NCBI RefSeq assembly: GCF_001954195.1
Contig: NZ_MBES01000002.1
Location: 1-64,000, forward strand
DNA: 64,000 nt
Direction: 5' to 3'
Source of the DNA: Mycobacterium sp. IS-1264
Lineage (GTDB): Bacteria > Actinomycetota > Actinomycetes > Mycobacteriales > Mycobacteriaceae
The notes beneath the pieces are model-generated. The model was not told where the DNA came from, made no database searches, and saw nothing but the letters and a program-made list of their open reading frames with translations. Positions 9,112 through 17,802 of this stretch are shown piece after piece. Positions within the stretch are counted from its first letter, which is position 1. The number at the start of each line of letters is the position of its first letter. The translations under genes were made by a program, and so were the position numbers.

Positions 9112-10299
9112 ATGAGCGAGGTCGCCGCCCCAAGAACCCATGTCGTCGTCGTCGGCGGCGGGTACGCCGGAACCGTGGCCGCCAACCGCCTGCGGCAGCG
9201 TCCGGACATCGATATCACCCTGGTCAACTCCCGTCCCGTCTTCGTCGAGCGGATTCGCTTGCACCAGTTGGTCGCCGACACCGGCGCCGCGACGGCAGAG
9301 TACGGCGAGCTGCTGGGCGACTCCATCCGCCTGGTCGTCGACACCGTCGACCGCATCGCGTTCGCCGACCGGCGGGTGCTGCTCGCCTCGGGCGCCGAGC
9401 TGACCTACGACTACCTGATCTATGCCGTCGGCAGTACCGGCACTGTGCCATCGACGGTGCCCGGCGCCGCCGAATTCGCCTACGCCATCGCCGACCTGGA
9501 AAGCGCGCAGCGGCTGCGCTACGCCCTCGCCGACCTGCCGCCGGACGCCCCGGTCACCGTGATCGGCGCCGGATTGACCGGCATCGAGACGGCCTCCGAG
9601 CTGGGCGCGCGGGGGCGCCCGGTGACCCTGGTCTGCGGTGGGGCGCTCGGACCGTCGCTGAGCGAGCGGGGTCGGCGTTCGGTGGCCAAGCGACTGCGCA
9701 AGCTCGGCGTAAACGTCCTGGAATTCGTCGCCGCGACCCAGGTCCGTTGGGACGCGGTGGTGCTGAGCGACGGCGCCGTGCTGCCCAGCGCCGCGACGGT
9801 GTGGACGGCCGGGTTCGCCGTGCCGGATCTGGCCGCGCGGAGCGGCTTGAGCACCGACGCGACCGGCCGGCTGCTCACCGACGAGACGCTGACCAGCGTC
9901 GACGACGATCGCATCGTCGCCGCCGGTGACGCCGCCGCGCCGTCGGGTCAGCCGCTGCGGATGAGCTGCCAGGCCGCCGGGCCGTTGGGCGCCCAGGCCG
10001 CCGACACCGTGCTCAGCCGCATCGCCGGGCGGACGCCCGCGGCGCTCAACCAGGCGTTCGTCGGCCAGTGCGTCAGCCTCGGCCGCGCCCACGCCACCTT
10101 CCAGCTCGCACGCACCGACGACACCCCGGTGAACGCGGTGCTGGCCGGCCGGACCGCCGCGTCCCTCAAGGAGGCGATCTGCAAGGGCACGCTGTGGGCC
10201 ATCCGCCACGAGGCCGCCAAGCCCGGCTCGTACTACTGGCTCAAGGGCGGCAACCGCGCAGCGCGGCTGCAGGCCGACGAGCGGGTCCCGCTGCCATGA
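9112..10299 (+). CDS. NAD(P)/FAD-dependent oxidoreductase, NDH-2-like
   Basis: A 395-residue pyridine nucleotide-disulphide oxidoreductase-like flavoprotein. Residues 10-20 give the FAD-binding VVVVGGGYAGTVAAN. The second dinucleotide motif is VTVIGAGLTGIETASEL (about 151-167). A late VAAGDAAAP segment contacts FAD. This layout is shared by type II NADH dehydrogenases and ferredoxin/rubredoxin reductases. AGGAGA lies six bases before the ATG. Its stop overlaps the sigma factor start (ATGA), so they form one operon. ECF41 sigma factors are typically encoded next to an oxidoreductase, carboxymuconolactone decarboxylase-like protein or epimerase, which this gene fits. The substrate is unknown. 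Confidence 0.82.
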   Translation: MSEVAAPRTHVVVVGGGYAGTVAANRLRQRPDIDITLVNSRPVFVERIRLHQLVADTGAATAEYGELLGDSIRLVVDTVDRIAFADRRVLLASGAELTYDYLIYAVGSTGTVPSTVPGAAEFAYAIADLESAQRLRYALADLPPDAPVTVIGAGLTGIETASELGARGRPVTLVCGGALGPSLSERGRRSVAKRLRKLGVNVLEFVAATQVRWDAVVLSDGAVLPSAATVWTAGFAVPDLAARSGLSTDATGRLLTDETLTSVDDDRIVAAGDAAAPSGQPLRMSCQAAGPLGAQAADTVLSRIAGRTPAALNQAFVGQCVSLGRAHATFQLARTDDTPVNAVLAGRTAASLKEAICKGTLWAIRHEAAKPGSYYWLKGGNRAARLQADERVPLP

Positions 10300-11201
10300 T
10301 CGCCCCCGGTGAGCACGCCGAACGGTTCACGCTGCTGCGGCCGTTGTTGTTCACCATCGCCTACGAAATCCTGGGCTCGGCGACCGAGGCCGACGACGTG
10401 TTGCAGGACAGCTATCTGCGGTGGGCCGACGTCGACCTCGCGACCGTGCGCGACACCAAGTCCTACCTGGCCCAGCTGGTCACCCGTCAGGCGCTCAACG
10501 CGCTGCGGGCGGGCGCGCGTCGCCGCGAGGAGTACGTGGGGCCGTGGCTGCCCGAGCCGCTGCTCACCGACGACCAGGACCCGTCGGCCGATGTCGTTCT
10601 GGCGGAATCGGTTTCGATGGCGATGCTGGTGCTACTGGAAACGCTGAGCCCCGACGAACGGGCCGTGTTCGTGCTGCGTGAGGTGTTCGGGTTCGACTAC
10701 GCCGACATCGCCGAGGCGGTCGGCAAGCCCGCGCCGACCGTGCGGCAGGTGGCCCACCGGGCCCGCGAGCACGTGCGGGCGCGGCGCAAGCGCTTCGACA
10801 CGGTGGACGCGCACCGCAACGCGGAGATCACCGCGCAATTCCTGGCGACCGCGGCCAACGGCGACGTGGACGCGCTGATCGCAATGCTCGCCCCGGATGC
10901 GACCTGGATGGCCGACAGCGGGGGCAAGGTGTCCGCCGCGCGGCGGCCGGTGGTCGGTGCCGAACGGGTGGCCAGGGCCATCGCCGGGCTGATGCGCAAG
11001 ATGAGCAAATTGTGGGCCGCGGTGCGCATCGAGATGGTGACCTGCAACAGCGCCCCGGCGGTCCTGGTCTACCAGGACGAACACCTCGAGATGGTGATCA
11101 CGCTGGAGATCGCCGGCGACAAGATCACCAACTTCTACGTGATGCGCAACCCCGACAAGCTGGCCGCGCTGGCGACGGCCCGCGACATCAGCCGCGCCTG
11201 A
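10296..11201 (+). CDS. ECF41-group RNA polymerase sigma factor (SigJ-like) with SnoaL-like extension
   Basis: 301 residues. Sigma region 2 (about 10-80, with GSATEADDVLQDSYLRW) is followed by a linker and region 4 (about 112-165). Residues 172-301 are a fused SnoaL-like domain. Three signatures of the ECF41 group are present: WLPEP at 84-88 in the linker, DSGGK at 207-211 (usually DGGGK) and NPDKL at 285-289. In this family the extension replaces a separate anti-sigma factor and both inhibits and supports activity. No anti-sigma gene is adjacent, as expected. It probably transcribes its own operon from the promoter at 9049-9075. Confidence 0.92.
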   Translation: MIAPGEHAERFTLLRPLLFTIAYEILGSATEADDVLQDSYLRWADVDLATVRDTKSYLAQLVTRQALNALRAGARRREEYVGPWLPEPLLTDDQDPSADVVLAESVSMAMLVLLETLSPDERAVFVLREVFGFDYADIAEAVGKPAPTVRQVAHRAREHVRARRKRFDTVDAHRNAEITAQFLATAANGDVDALIAMLAPDATWMADSGGKVSAARRPVVGAERVARAIAGLMRKMSKLWAAVRIEMVTCNSAPAVLVYQDEHLEMVITLEIAGDKITNFYVMRNPDKLAALATARDISRA

Positions 11202-11249
11202 ACCCCCGCTGCGGGGTGCGGCTGTCCGTCGTTCTGTCAAGCTAGATCG

Positions 11250-12512
11250 GTGCGAATCGACCACCTCGGCGACCTTGGCGACGCGCCCCGCGTGCTGCGC
11301 GCCGTCGGCGACGCCACCGGACGGCTCGGTTTGCCGCCGCCGGCCGCGCTGACCGGCGACTGGTTCGGCGCGCAGGCCGTCATCGCACCGAGCGTGTCGG
11401 CGCAACAAGTCGACGCCCACGACGCGTTCGCGGTCGGGTTGGGCGCGCGGACGCCGGATTCCGCGGCCGTGGGCGGCGGCTGGGTCGGCTACCTGTCCTA
11501 TCCCGACGCCGGCGCCGATGGGCGTCCGAACCGGATCCCCGAGGCCGCCGGGGGGTGGACCGACTGCGTGCTGCGCCGCGACCGGGACGGGCAGTGGTGG
11601 TACGAAAGTCTTTCCGGGGCGCCGATGCCGGAGTGGCTGGCGGCGGCACTGGCCGCGACACCGGCGCCCGGACGCGAATGCCGGATCGACTGGGATGCGG
11701 CCGACCGGGCGGAGCACCGCGGCGGCGTGCTCGCCTGCCTGGAGGCGATCCGCGCCGGCGAGGTCTACCAGGCGTGCGTGTGCACGCAGTTCACCGGACG
11801 CGTCACCGGGGCGCCGCTGGATTTCTTCGTCGACGGCGTCGCGCGTACCGCTCCAGCGAGGGCGGCCTACGTCGCCGGACCGTGGGGCGCGGTGGCGTCG
11901 CTGTCTCCGGAGCTGTTCCTGCGGCGCCGCGGTTGCGTCGTGACATCCAGCCCGATCAAGGGCACCCTGCCGCTGGATGCCTGGCCATCGGAGTTACGGG
12001 CCTCGGCCAAAGAGGTCGCCGAGAACATCATGATCGTGGACCTGGTCCGCAACGACCTTGGCCGGGTGGCGATCACCGGCACGGTGACCGTGCCCGAGCT
12101 GCTGGTGGTGCGCCGTGCGCCCGGCGTGTGGCACCTGGTGTCCACGGTGGCGGCGCGGGTACCGACGGAACTGCCGACCACCGCGCTGCTGGACGCGGCC
12201 TTCCCGCCCGCCTCGGTCACGGGCACCCCCAAACACCGTGCCCGCCAATTGATTTCACAATGGGAGCAGCGCCGCCGCGGAATATATTGCGGCACAGTCG
12301 GTTTGGCATCGCCGATCGCCGGGTGTGAGCTCAACGTCGCGATCCGCACCGTCGAGTTCGACGCGGTGGGCGGCGCGGTGCTCGGCGTGGGCGGCGGGAT
12401 CACCGCCGACTCGGACCCCGACGCCGAATGGGAAGAATGTCTGCACAAGGCGGCCGGTGTCGGGCTCACATCCCCGACTCACTCGCGGCGTGACCGCAAG
12501 ACCGCGTCGTAG
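11250..12512 (+). CDS. pabB: Aminodeoxychorismate synthase component I
   Basis: 420 residues of the chorismate-utilising enzyme family. It converts chorismate and ammonia to 4-amino-4-deoxychorismate for folate synthesis. The second half has the conserved blocks: SSPIKGTLPLD, with the PIKGT lysine typical of PabB, then ENIMIVDLVRNDLG, PPASVTGTPK and the terminal GVGGGITADSDPDAEWEE. The N-terminal part is divergent and shorter than in many homologues. The start is the GTG at 11250. Its 3' end overlaps the convergent rsmI gene by 34 bases. Position next to rsmI and pmt matches H37Rv Rv1005c-Rv1002c as recalled. Confidence 0.92.
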   Translation: MRIDHLGDLGDAPRVLRAVGDATGRLGLPPPAALTGDWFGAQAVIAPSVSAQQVDAHDAFAVGLGARTPDSAAVGGGWVGYLSYPDAGADGRPNRIPEAAGGWTDCVLRRDRDGQWWYESLSGAPMPEWLAAALAATPAPGRECRIDWDAADRAEHRGGVLACLEAIRAGEVYQACVCTQFTGRVTGAPLDFFVDGVARTAPARAAYVAGPWGAVASLSPELFLRRRGCVVTSSPIKGTLPLDAWPSELRASAKEVAENIMIVDLVRNDLGRVAITGTVTVPELLVVRRAPGVWHLVSTVAARVPTELPTTALLDAAFPPASVTGTPKHRARQLISQWEQRRRGIYCGTVGLASPIAGCELNVAIRTVEFDAVGGAVLGVGGGITADSDPDAEWEECLHKAAGVGLTSPTHSRRDRKTAS

Positions 12513-13315
12513 AGCTGGCGCGAACGCACTCCCGGATGCGCGGCGGCCACCTCGCCGCACGCGTCCTTGACGCGGGCACCCCCCGCGACGAGCTGCTCCA
12601 CGTCCGCCACCAGCGACGGCAGGTCGGCGCGCGAGACTCCGCCGGCAAGGACGACGGTGATCTCGCCGAGCACGCCGTCGGCCGCCCACGTCGCCAGCTC
12701 GGCGAGCGATCCGCGCACCACTTCCTCGTGCACCTTGGTCAGCTCCCGGCAGACCGCCGCCGCGCGTTCACCGCCGAGCTCCTCGACCGCGTCGCGCAGG
12801 CACGCCGCCAGCCGGCGCGGCGATTCGAAGAACACGATGGTGCGCCGCTCGTCGGCCAATCCGCCCAGCCACGTTTTGCGGGCCGCGCTCTTGCGCGGGG
12901 CGAAGCCCTCGAAGCAGAACTTCTCCGACGGCAAACCGGATACGGCCAGCGCCGTGGTCACCGCGGACGGTCCGGGCAGACACGTCACCGGCACCCCCGC
13001 GTCGACGCACGCGGCGACCAGCCGATAGCCGGGATCGCTGATCACCGGCATTCCGGCGTCGCTGACCACCAGCACCGTCGCCCCGGCCTTGACCGCGTCG
13101 ACCAACGCGGGCACCCGCGCGGCCTCGACCTGGTCGAACAGGCTGACCACCCGGCCGGTGATGGCGACGCCGAGGTTTTTGGCCAGGGTGCGCACCCGCC
13201 GCGTGTCCTCGGCCGCCACCACGTCGGCGCTCGCGAATGCGTCGATCAGCCGCGGCGAGGCGTCCGACGGCTGGCCCAACGGGGTCGCACCGAGCAACAG
13301 GCGACCGTAGGTCAT
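12479..13315 (-). CDS. rsmI: 16S rRNA (cytidine(1402)-2'-O)-methyltransferase
   Basis: 278 residues of the tetrapyrrole-methylase fold. Motifs are GRLLLGATPLGQPSDAS at the N-terminus, VVAAEDTRRVRTL, VSDAGMPVISDPGYRLV, the glycine-rich LPGPSAVTTALAVSGLP and FFESPRRL. RsmI methylates C1402 in the ribosomal P site. I chose the ATG at 13315 because a TAGGCT box lies seven bases upstream, consistent with a leaderless mRNA. A longer reading frame upstream runs into the divergent pmt gene and does not look like the family's N-terminus. It ends inside pabB on the other strand. Confidence 0.93.
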   Translation of the reverse strand: MTYGRLLLGATPLGQPSDASPRLIDAFASADVVAAEDTRRVRTLAKNLGVAITGRVVSLFDQVEAARVPALVDAVKAGATVLVVSDAGMPVISDPGYRLVAACVDAGVPVTCLPGPSAVTTALAVSGLPSEKFCFEGFAPRKSAARKTWLGGLADERRTIVFFESPRRLAACLRDAVEELGGERAAAVCRELTKVHEEVVRGSLAELATWAADGVLGEITVVLAGGVSRADLPSLVADVEQLVAGGARVKDACGEVAAAHPGVRSRQLYDAVLRSRRE

Positions 13316-13322
13316 GACGGAC

Positions 13323-13332
13323 AGCCTACGAT
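13323..13332. promoter_or_regulatory. Two overlapping divergent -10 boxes for rsmI and pmt
   Basis: On the minus strand TAGGCT (13323-13328) is seven bases before the rsmI ATG. On the plus strand TACGAT (13327-13332) is eight bases before the pmt ATG at 13341. Both fit TANNNT at the distance expected for leaderless mycobacterial transcripts, and the two hexamers share two bases. Confidence 0.5.
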
Positions 13333-13340
13333 CGACACCG

Positions 13341-14909
13341 ATGTCCGCTCCGGCCCGCGAAACCTCCGTCACAGTGGAGGATGCCGTCGGGGAGCGCGTC
13401 GTGCCGGTCGTCAGCCCGGGCCCGCTAATTCCGGTCGCCGATTTCGGGCCCACCGATCACATCCGCGGCTGGGTGGTCACCGGCGTGATCACGCTGCTGG
13501 CAACGGTGACCCGATTCCTCAACCTGGGCTCACCGACCGATTCGGGCACTCCGATCTTCGACGAGAAGCACTACGCGCCGCAGGCCTGGCAGGTGTTGCA
13601 CAACCACGGGGTGGAAGACAATCCCGGCTTCGGGCTGGTGGTGCATCCGCCGGTCGGCAAGCAACTGATCGCGTTCGGCGAGGCGATCTTCGGCTACAAC
13701 GGGTTGGGCTGGCGGTTCACCGGCGCGCTGCTCGGCGTGGTGATGGTGACGCTGGTGCTGCGGATCGTGCGGCGGATCAGCCGATCGACGTTGGTGGGCG
13801 CCATCGCCGGCGTGCTGCTCATCTGCGACGGCGTCAGCTTCGTCGCCTCGCGGACCGCGCTGCTCGACGGCTTGCTCACGTTCTTCGTGGTTGCCGCGTT
13901 CGGCGCGCTGATCGTCGACCGTGATCAGGTGCGGCAACGAATGCACGTGGCCCTGCTGGAGGGCCGCGCGAGCGAAACGGTGTGGGGCCCGCGGCTGGGT
14001 GTGCGCTGGTGGCGCTTCCTCGCGGGGATTCTTCTCGGATTGGCTTGCGGGACAAAGTGGTCCGGCCTTTACTTCGTGCTGTTCTTCGGCGCGATGTCGT
14101 TGGCGTTCGACGTGGCGGCGCGCCGGCAATATCAGGTGACCCGGCCCTGGCTGGGGGTTTTCCGGCGTGACCTCATCCCCACCGCGTATGCGCTGGCGTT
14201 CATCCCGTTCGCGGTCTACCTGGCCAGCTATGCACCGTGGTTCGCCTCGGAGACCGCGATCGACCGGCACGAGGTCGGCCAGACGATAGGTCCCCACTCC
14301 GTCGTTCCGCTGCCCGACGCCATCCGCTCCCTGTGGCACTACACCGCCAAGGCCTTCCAATTCCATGCGGGCCTGACGAATTCGGCCGGCAACTACCACC
14401 CGTGGGAATCCAAACCGTGGAGCTGGCCGATGTCGTTGCGGCCGGTGCTCTATGCCATCGACCAGCAGAACGTGGCTGGTTGCGGGGCGCAATCGTGTGT
14501 GAAGGCCGAGATGCTGGTCGGCACTCCCGCGATGTGGTGGCTGGCGGTGCCGGTGCTGATCTATGCCCTTTGGCGATCGGTGATCCGGCGGGACTGGCGC
14601 TACGCCGTGGTCCTGGTGGGCTATTGCGCGGGATGGCTGCCCTGGTTCGCCGACATCGACCGGCAGATGTACTTCTTCTACGCGGCGACCATGGCGCCGT
14701 TCCTGGTGATGGGGATCGCCCTGATATGTGGGGACATCCTCTATGCGCGTGGTCAAAGCTCCGAGCGCCGAACGCTGGGCCTGATCGCGGTGTGCTGCTA
14801 CGTCGCGTTAGTGGTGACCAACTTCGCCTGGCTGTTCCCGGTGCTTACCGGTCTGCCCATCTCACAACAGACCTGGGACATGGAGATCTGGCTGCCCAGC
14901 TGGCGGTAG
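13341..14909 (+). CDS. pmt: Protein O-mannosyltransferase
   Basis: A 522-residue multi-pass membrane enzyme of GT39 that moves mannose from polyprenyl-phosphate mannose to Ser/Thr of Sec-exported proteins. The first extracytoplasmic loop has the acidic catalytic motif in TPIFDEKHYAPQAW, followed by NPGFGLVVHPPVGK. About ten hydrophobic segments follow, with FHAGLTNSAGNYHPWESKPW in a large loop and YFFYAATMAPF near the end, all typical of the actinobacterial Pmt family. The ATG at 13341 is preferred over 13314 because it has a TACGAT box eight bases upstream and does not overlap rsmI. From recall it corresponds to Rv1002c. Confidence 0.93.
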   Translation: MSAPARETSVTVEDAVGERVVPVVSPGPLIPVADFGPTDHIRGWVVTGVITLLATVTRFLNLGSPTDSGTPIFDEKHYAPQAWQVLHNHGVEDNPGFGLVVHPPVGKQLIAFGEAIFGYNGLGWRFTGALLGVVMVTLVLRIVRRISRSTLVGAIAGVLLICDGVSFVASRTALLDGLLTFFVVAAFGALIVDRDQVRQRMHVALLEGRASETVWGPRLGVRWWRFLAGILLGLACGTKWSGLYFVLFFGAMSLAFDVAARRQYQVTRPWLGVFRRDLIPTAYALAFIPFAVYLASYAPWFASETAIDRHEVGQTIGPHSVVPLPDAIRSLWHYTAKAFQFHAGLTNSAGNYHPWESKPWSWPMSLRPVLYAIDQQNVAGCGAQSCVKAEMLVGTPAMWWLAVPVLIYALWRSVIRRDWRYAVVLVGYCAGWLPWFADIDRQMYFFYAATMAPFLVMGIALICGDILYARGQSSERRTLGLIAVCCYVALVVTNFAWLFPVLTGLPISQQTWDMEIWLPSWR

Positions 14910-14920
14910 TTCGGGTTTCT

Positions 14921-14985
14921 GCGCCGAGGTTGCCGTGAGGGCTGTGCTCGCGGGGCCGATCGCGACCATGACGGCAATCTCGGCG
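14921..14985. repeat. Palindromic intergenic repeat, copy 1
   Basis: About 65 bases between pmt and the DUF559 gene. The ends are near-complementary arms, GCGCCGAGGTTGCCG and CGGCAATCTCGGCG. It aligns without gaps to the copy at 15848 (56 of 65 bases identical); most differences are in the central loop, so the pairing arms are what is conserved. Read in frame, its first bases spell SAPRLP, as in the C-terminus of the DUF559 protein, so it may be a remnant of such a gene end. Confidence 0.75.
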
Positions 14986-15016
14986 GGTTGTCGGTCACCG
15001 CAAGCATCATGAGCGC

Positions 15017-15874
15017 GTGGCGGGGGTATTTCGCGGGACGGAGGCAGTCGCGTGCGGCGCGCTGACCCGCGGCCAACTGCGCTGGAACTACCGGCGAATC
15101 CATCGCAACGTGTACCTGCCGAAAAATGGGGTCAGGTCGTTGCGGGACAACGCCCAAGCGGCGTGGCTGTGGTCGGGACGGCGCGGCATCATCGCCGGAC
15201 GTGCCGCCGCTGCGCTCCACGGAGCCAAGTGGATCGACGATTTCACCCCGATAGAGATTGTCGGACCGTTCAACCATCCACCTCCCGGCACGATTATTCG
15301 CCGCGAACGCATCGGCGGTGAGGACGTCGTCGAACTGCACGGCCTCCCTGTGACCGGTCTTGCGCGCACGGCGTTCGATCTGGCCAGGCATCTGCCGCCC
15401 GCCGTCGCGGTCGCCCACCTCGACGCGCTGTCGGCGGCGACCGGCGTCACCGCGGCAGACGTGGCCCCTTTAATAGTTCGTCATAAGGGGGCACGCGGTG
15501 TGCGCCGATGCCAGGTACCTCTCGCGTTAATGGACGGCGGGGCACAGTCCCCGAAGGAAAGCTGGTTGCGAATGGTCCTCATCGACGCCGGCCTACCCCA
15601 GCCCGTCACGCAGATTCGCGTCACCGATGGACAGCTCGTCGCGTACCTCGACATGGGATGGGAGGGGCCGATGGTCGCAATCGAATACGACGGGGACCAA
15701 CACCGAACCGATCGAAGGCAATACGTGAAGGACATCCGGCGAGCTGAGATGGTCAGTCGCCTCGGCTGGCACGTGATCAGGGTGATCAACGAGGACCGGC
15801 CCAACGTCGTCGTGCAGCGGGCGCGCGACGCGCTGGCGCGCCGTTCTGCGCCGAGATTGCCGGGAGGGCTGTGA
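15017..15874 (+). CDS. DUF559 protein with restriction-endonuclease-like C-terminal domain
   Basis: 285 residues. The N-terminal 40 residues (GALTRGQLRWNYRRIHRNVYLP) resemble the winged-helix part of AbiEi-like antitoxins. The C-terminal third (MVAIEYDGDQHRTDRRQY, then LGWHVIRV) is the DUF559 fold, related to very-short-patch repair endonucleases, with the acidic E-x-D-G-x-x-H core. Such genes are frequent and variably placed in mycobacteria and their role is not settled. The start is the GTG at 15017. The gene is framed by two copies of a palindromic repeat, and copy 2 overlaps its last codons, suggesting movement or duplication as a unit. Confidence 0.75.
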   Translation: MAGVFRGTEAVACGALTRGQLRWNYRRIHRNVYLPKNGVRSLRDNAQAAWLWSGRRGIIAGRAAAALHGAKWIDDFTPIEIVGPFNHPPPGTIIRRERIGGEDVVELHGLPVTGLARTAFDLARHLPPAVAVAHLDALSAATGVTAADVAPLIVRHKGARGVRRCQVPLALMDGGAQSPKESWLRMVLIDAGLPQPVTQIRVTDGQLVAYLDMGWEGPMVAIEYDGDQHRTDRRQYVKDIRRAEMVSRLGWHVIRVINEDRPNVVVQRARDALARRSAPRLPGGL

Positions 15875-15913
15875 TTCGCACGCCGATCGCGACCATGACG
15901 GCAATCTCGGCGC
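15848..15913. repeat. Palindromic intergenic repeat, copy 2
   Basis: Perfect 15-base arms GCGCCGAGATTGCCG (15848-15862) and CGGCAATCTCGGCGC (15899-15913) separated by 36 bases. It spans the stop codon of the DUF559 gene and ends six bases before the stop of convergent arcA, so it could also terminate transcription from both sides. The same element, with a changed loop, is copy 1 at 14921. Confidence 0.8.
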
Positions 15914-15919
15914 GAAAGG

Positions 15920-17128
15920 CTACACCGGGTCGCGGGCGACCGGGCAGCACATGCAGCGGGGGCCGCCGCGGCCGGTACCCAATTCCGAGCCCGCGATGGT
16001 CAGCACTTCAATGCCGGCGTCCTGCAGGCGGCTATTGGTCTGCATGTTGCGTTCGTAGGCGACGACGACCCCGGGCGTCAGAGCCAACGTGTTGTTGCCG
16101 TCGTCCCACTGCTCGCGTTCGGCGACGACGGGATCGAGACCGGTATCGATAACGCGCAGCTTGTCGATCTCCATCGCCTTGGCGGCCGCCTCGAGGAACG
16201 GCGTTTCGTCGCTGATCGTGACGCCGTCGGGCGTGCGCTGGATGGTGAAGGCCGAGAGCGTGTCGACGACGTTGGCATACATCACCACGGTGTCGGTGTC
16301 GACCATCGTGCACACCGTGTCCAGGTGCATCTGCGCGCGTTTCTGAGCGATCGGCACGGCCAGCACGGTGTTGGCGAGGTCGTCGTCAAATAGGCTGCGC
16401 GCCAACGCTTCCGCACCGGCGGGCGTGGTCCGCTCGCCCACGCCGACGGCGAGCACACCCGGAGCGAGCAACAGCACGTCGCCGCCCTCGACCGGAGCGG
16501 TGCGCGACTCGTAGGCGCGCCGCACACCGGTGAACCGCGGGTGATGCGCGTAGATGAGGTCGGTCAGCGACGCCTCGCGAACGCGGGCCCGCAGCGCAAG
16601 CGTCGGGATCACGACCCGCGGTCCGATCCAGATCGACGAGTCCCGGGTGAACACCAGGTTCGGCAAGGGCTCGATAACGAAGTCCGCGCCGTGGTGCATG
16701 CGAAGCACCAACGACACGTCGGTGCGGGTGTCGGCCGGGAGTTCGTTGAACGTCATGCCCGCCATGAGGACATTCGCGAGGCGGACCGGGTCGAGCCCGC
16801 GCAGATAGGCCGAAAGTTCTTGCGCCAGAGGCGCACCGAGCCGGCGCGCATCGACCGCGGCGGCAACACCCTGCATCCGGGCGGCCCCGCTGTGGTTGAG
16901 CGCCTCGGTCAGCAGGTCGGACAGCAGCAACACTTCCACCCCGCGCGACCGCAGCAGCTCGGCGAACTGATCGTGCTCCTCCTGCGCGCGAGCGACCCAC
17001 GGCAACCCGTCGAACAGCAGCTGGTCGCTGTTGCGCGGATTGAGTCGCCCCAACTCGGCGCCGGGGCGGTGCAGGATGGCGACGCGTAGCGTGCCCACTT
17101 CGGACTCGGTGCTCAGCTCAACACCCAC
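15920..17128 (-). CDS. arcA: Arginine deiminase
   Basis: 402 residues, the length recalled for H37Rv Rv1001. It hydrolyses arginine to citrulline and ammonia. Family landmarks are the N-terminal [32 protein letters not shown] (catalytic Asp region), [19 protein letters not shown] (catalytic His) and [17 protein letters not shown] with the nucleophilic Cys near the C-terminus. The GTG at 17128 has a TACCGT box seven bases upstream, supporting a leaderless start. No arcB or arcC gene is adjacent, so arginine catabolism for ATP is not evident here. Confidence 0.95.
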   Translation of the reverse strand: MGVELSTESEVGTLRVAILHRPGAELGRLNPRNSDQLLFDGLPWVARAQEEHDQFAELLRSRGVEVLLLSDLLTEALNHSGAARMQGVAAAVDARRLGAPLAQELSAYLRGLDPVRLANVLMAGMTFNELPADTRTDVSLVLRMHHGADFVIEPLPNLVFTRDSSIWIGPRVVIPTLALRARVREASLTDLIYAHHPRFTGVRRAYESRTAPVEGGDVLLLAPGVLAVGVGERTTPAGAEALARSLFDDDLANTVLAVPIAQKRAQMHLDTVCTMVDTDTVVMYANVVDTLSAFTIQRTPDGVTISDETPFLEAAAKAMEIDKLRVIDTGLDPVVAEREQWDDGNNTLALTPGVVVAYERNMQTNSRLQDAGIEVLTIAGSELGTGRGGPRCMCCPVARDPV

Positions 17129-17135
17129 GGTTAAA

Positions 17136-17141
17136 ACGGTA
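17136..17141 (-). promoter_or_regulatory. -10 box of arcA (leaderless)
   Basis: TACCGT on the minus strand, seven bases before the arcA GTG. No clear -35 element is visible. Confidence 0.45.
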
Positions 17142-17185
17142 GTCGGTCGCCGGGCCGCTCTCCTCTCGATCGAACGGATGTGCGA

Positions 17186-17191
17186 TAGACT
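17186..17191 (+). promoter_or_regulatory. -10 box of the AlkB-like gene (leaderless)
   Basis: TAGACT followed by seven bases and GTG at 17199. It supports the shorter start for the oxygenase gene. Confidence 0.4.
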
Positions 17192-17198
17192 GGCGCCC

Positions 17199-17795
17199 GT
17201 GAGCGTCACGGTCCAGGGCTCGCTGTTCCAACACACCGAGCGCAGACAACTCGGCGACGGCGCGTTCATCGAGCTGCGCGCCGGCTGGCTGACCGACGCC
17301 GACGACCTGCTCACCGCGTTGCTGTCCACCGTGCCGTGGCGGGCCGAACGCCGCCACATGTACGACCGCGTGGTCGACGTCCCGCGGCTGGTGAGCTTTC
17401 ACGACCTCGCGGTCGAAGACCCACCGCACCCTCGCCTGGCGCGGCTGCGCCGACGGCTCAACGACATCTACGCCGGCGAGCTCGGCGAGCCCTTCACCAC
17501 GGTGGGGTTGTGCTGCTATCGCGACGGCTCCGACAGCGTTGCCTGGCACGGCGACACCATCGGCCGAAGCAGCTCGGAAGACACCATGGTGGCCATCGTC
17601 AGCCTCGGCGCCACACGCACTTTCGCGATGCGCCGCCGCGGCGGCGGCCCGTCGCTGCGACTGCCGCAGGCGCACGGCGACCTGCTGGTGATGGGCGGAT
17701 CATGCCAACGCACCTGGGAACACTCGGTGCCGAAGACGGCGACGCCAACCGGTCCGCGCGTCAGCATCCAGTTCCGCCCCCGCGACGTCCGCTAG
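17199..17795 (+). CDS. AlkB-like 2-oxoglutarate/Fe(II)-dependent dioxygenase
   Basis: 198 residues. The iron ligands are visible as the HxD of WHGDTIG and the later His of [18 protein letters not shown] supplies the 2-oxoglutarate-binding arginine. The family demethylates alkylated bases in nucleic acids. The GTG at 17199 fits a leaderless transcript. An upstream in-frame ATG at 17178 would add seven residues and give the 205 residues I recall for Rv1000c, so the start is open. It diverges from arcA and ends eight bases before a convergent lipoprotein gene. Confidence 0.85.
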   Translation: MSVTVQGSLFQHTERRQLGDGAFIELRAGWLTDADDLLTALLSTVPWRAERRHMYDRVVDVPRLVSFHDLAVEDPPHPRLARLRRRLNDIYAGELGEPFTTVGLCCYRDGSDSVAWHGDTIGRSSSEDTMVAIVSLGATRTFAMRRRGGGPSLRLPQAHGDLLVMGGSCQRTWEHSVPKTATPTGPRVSIQFRPRDVR

Positions 17796-17802
17796 GGCCG
17801 AG

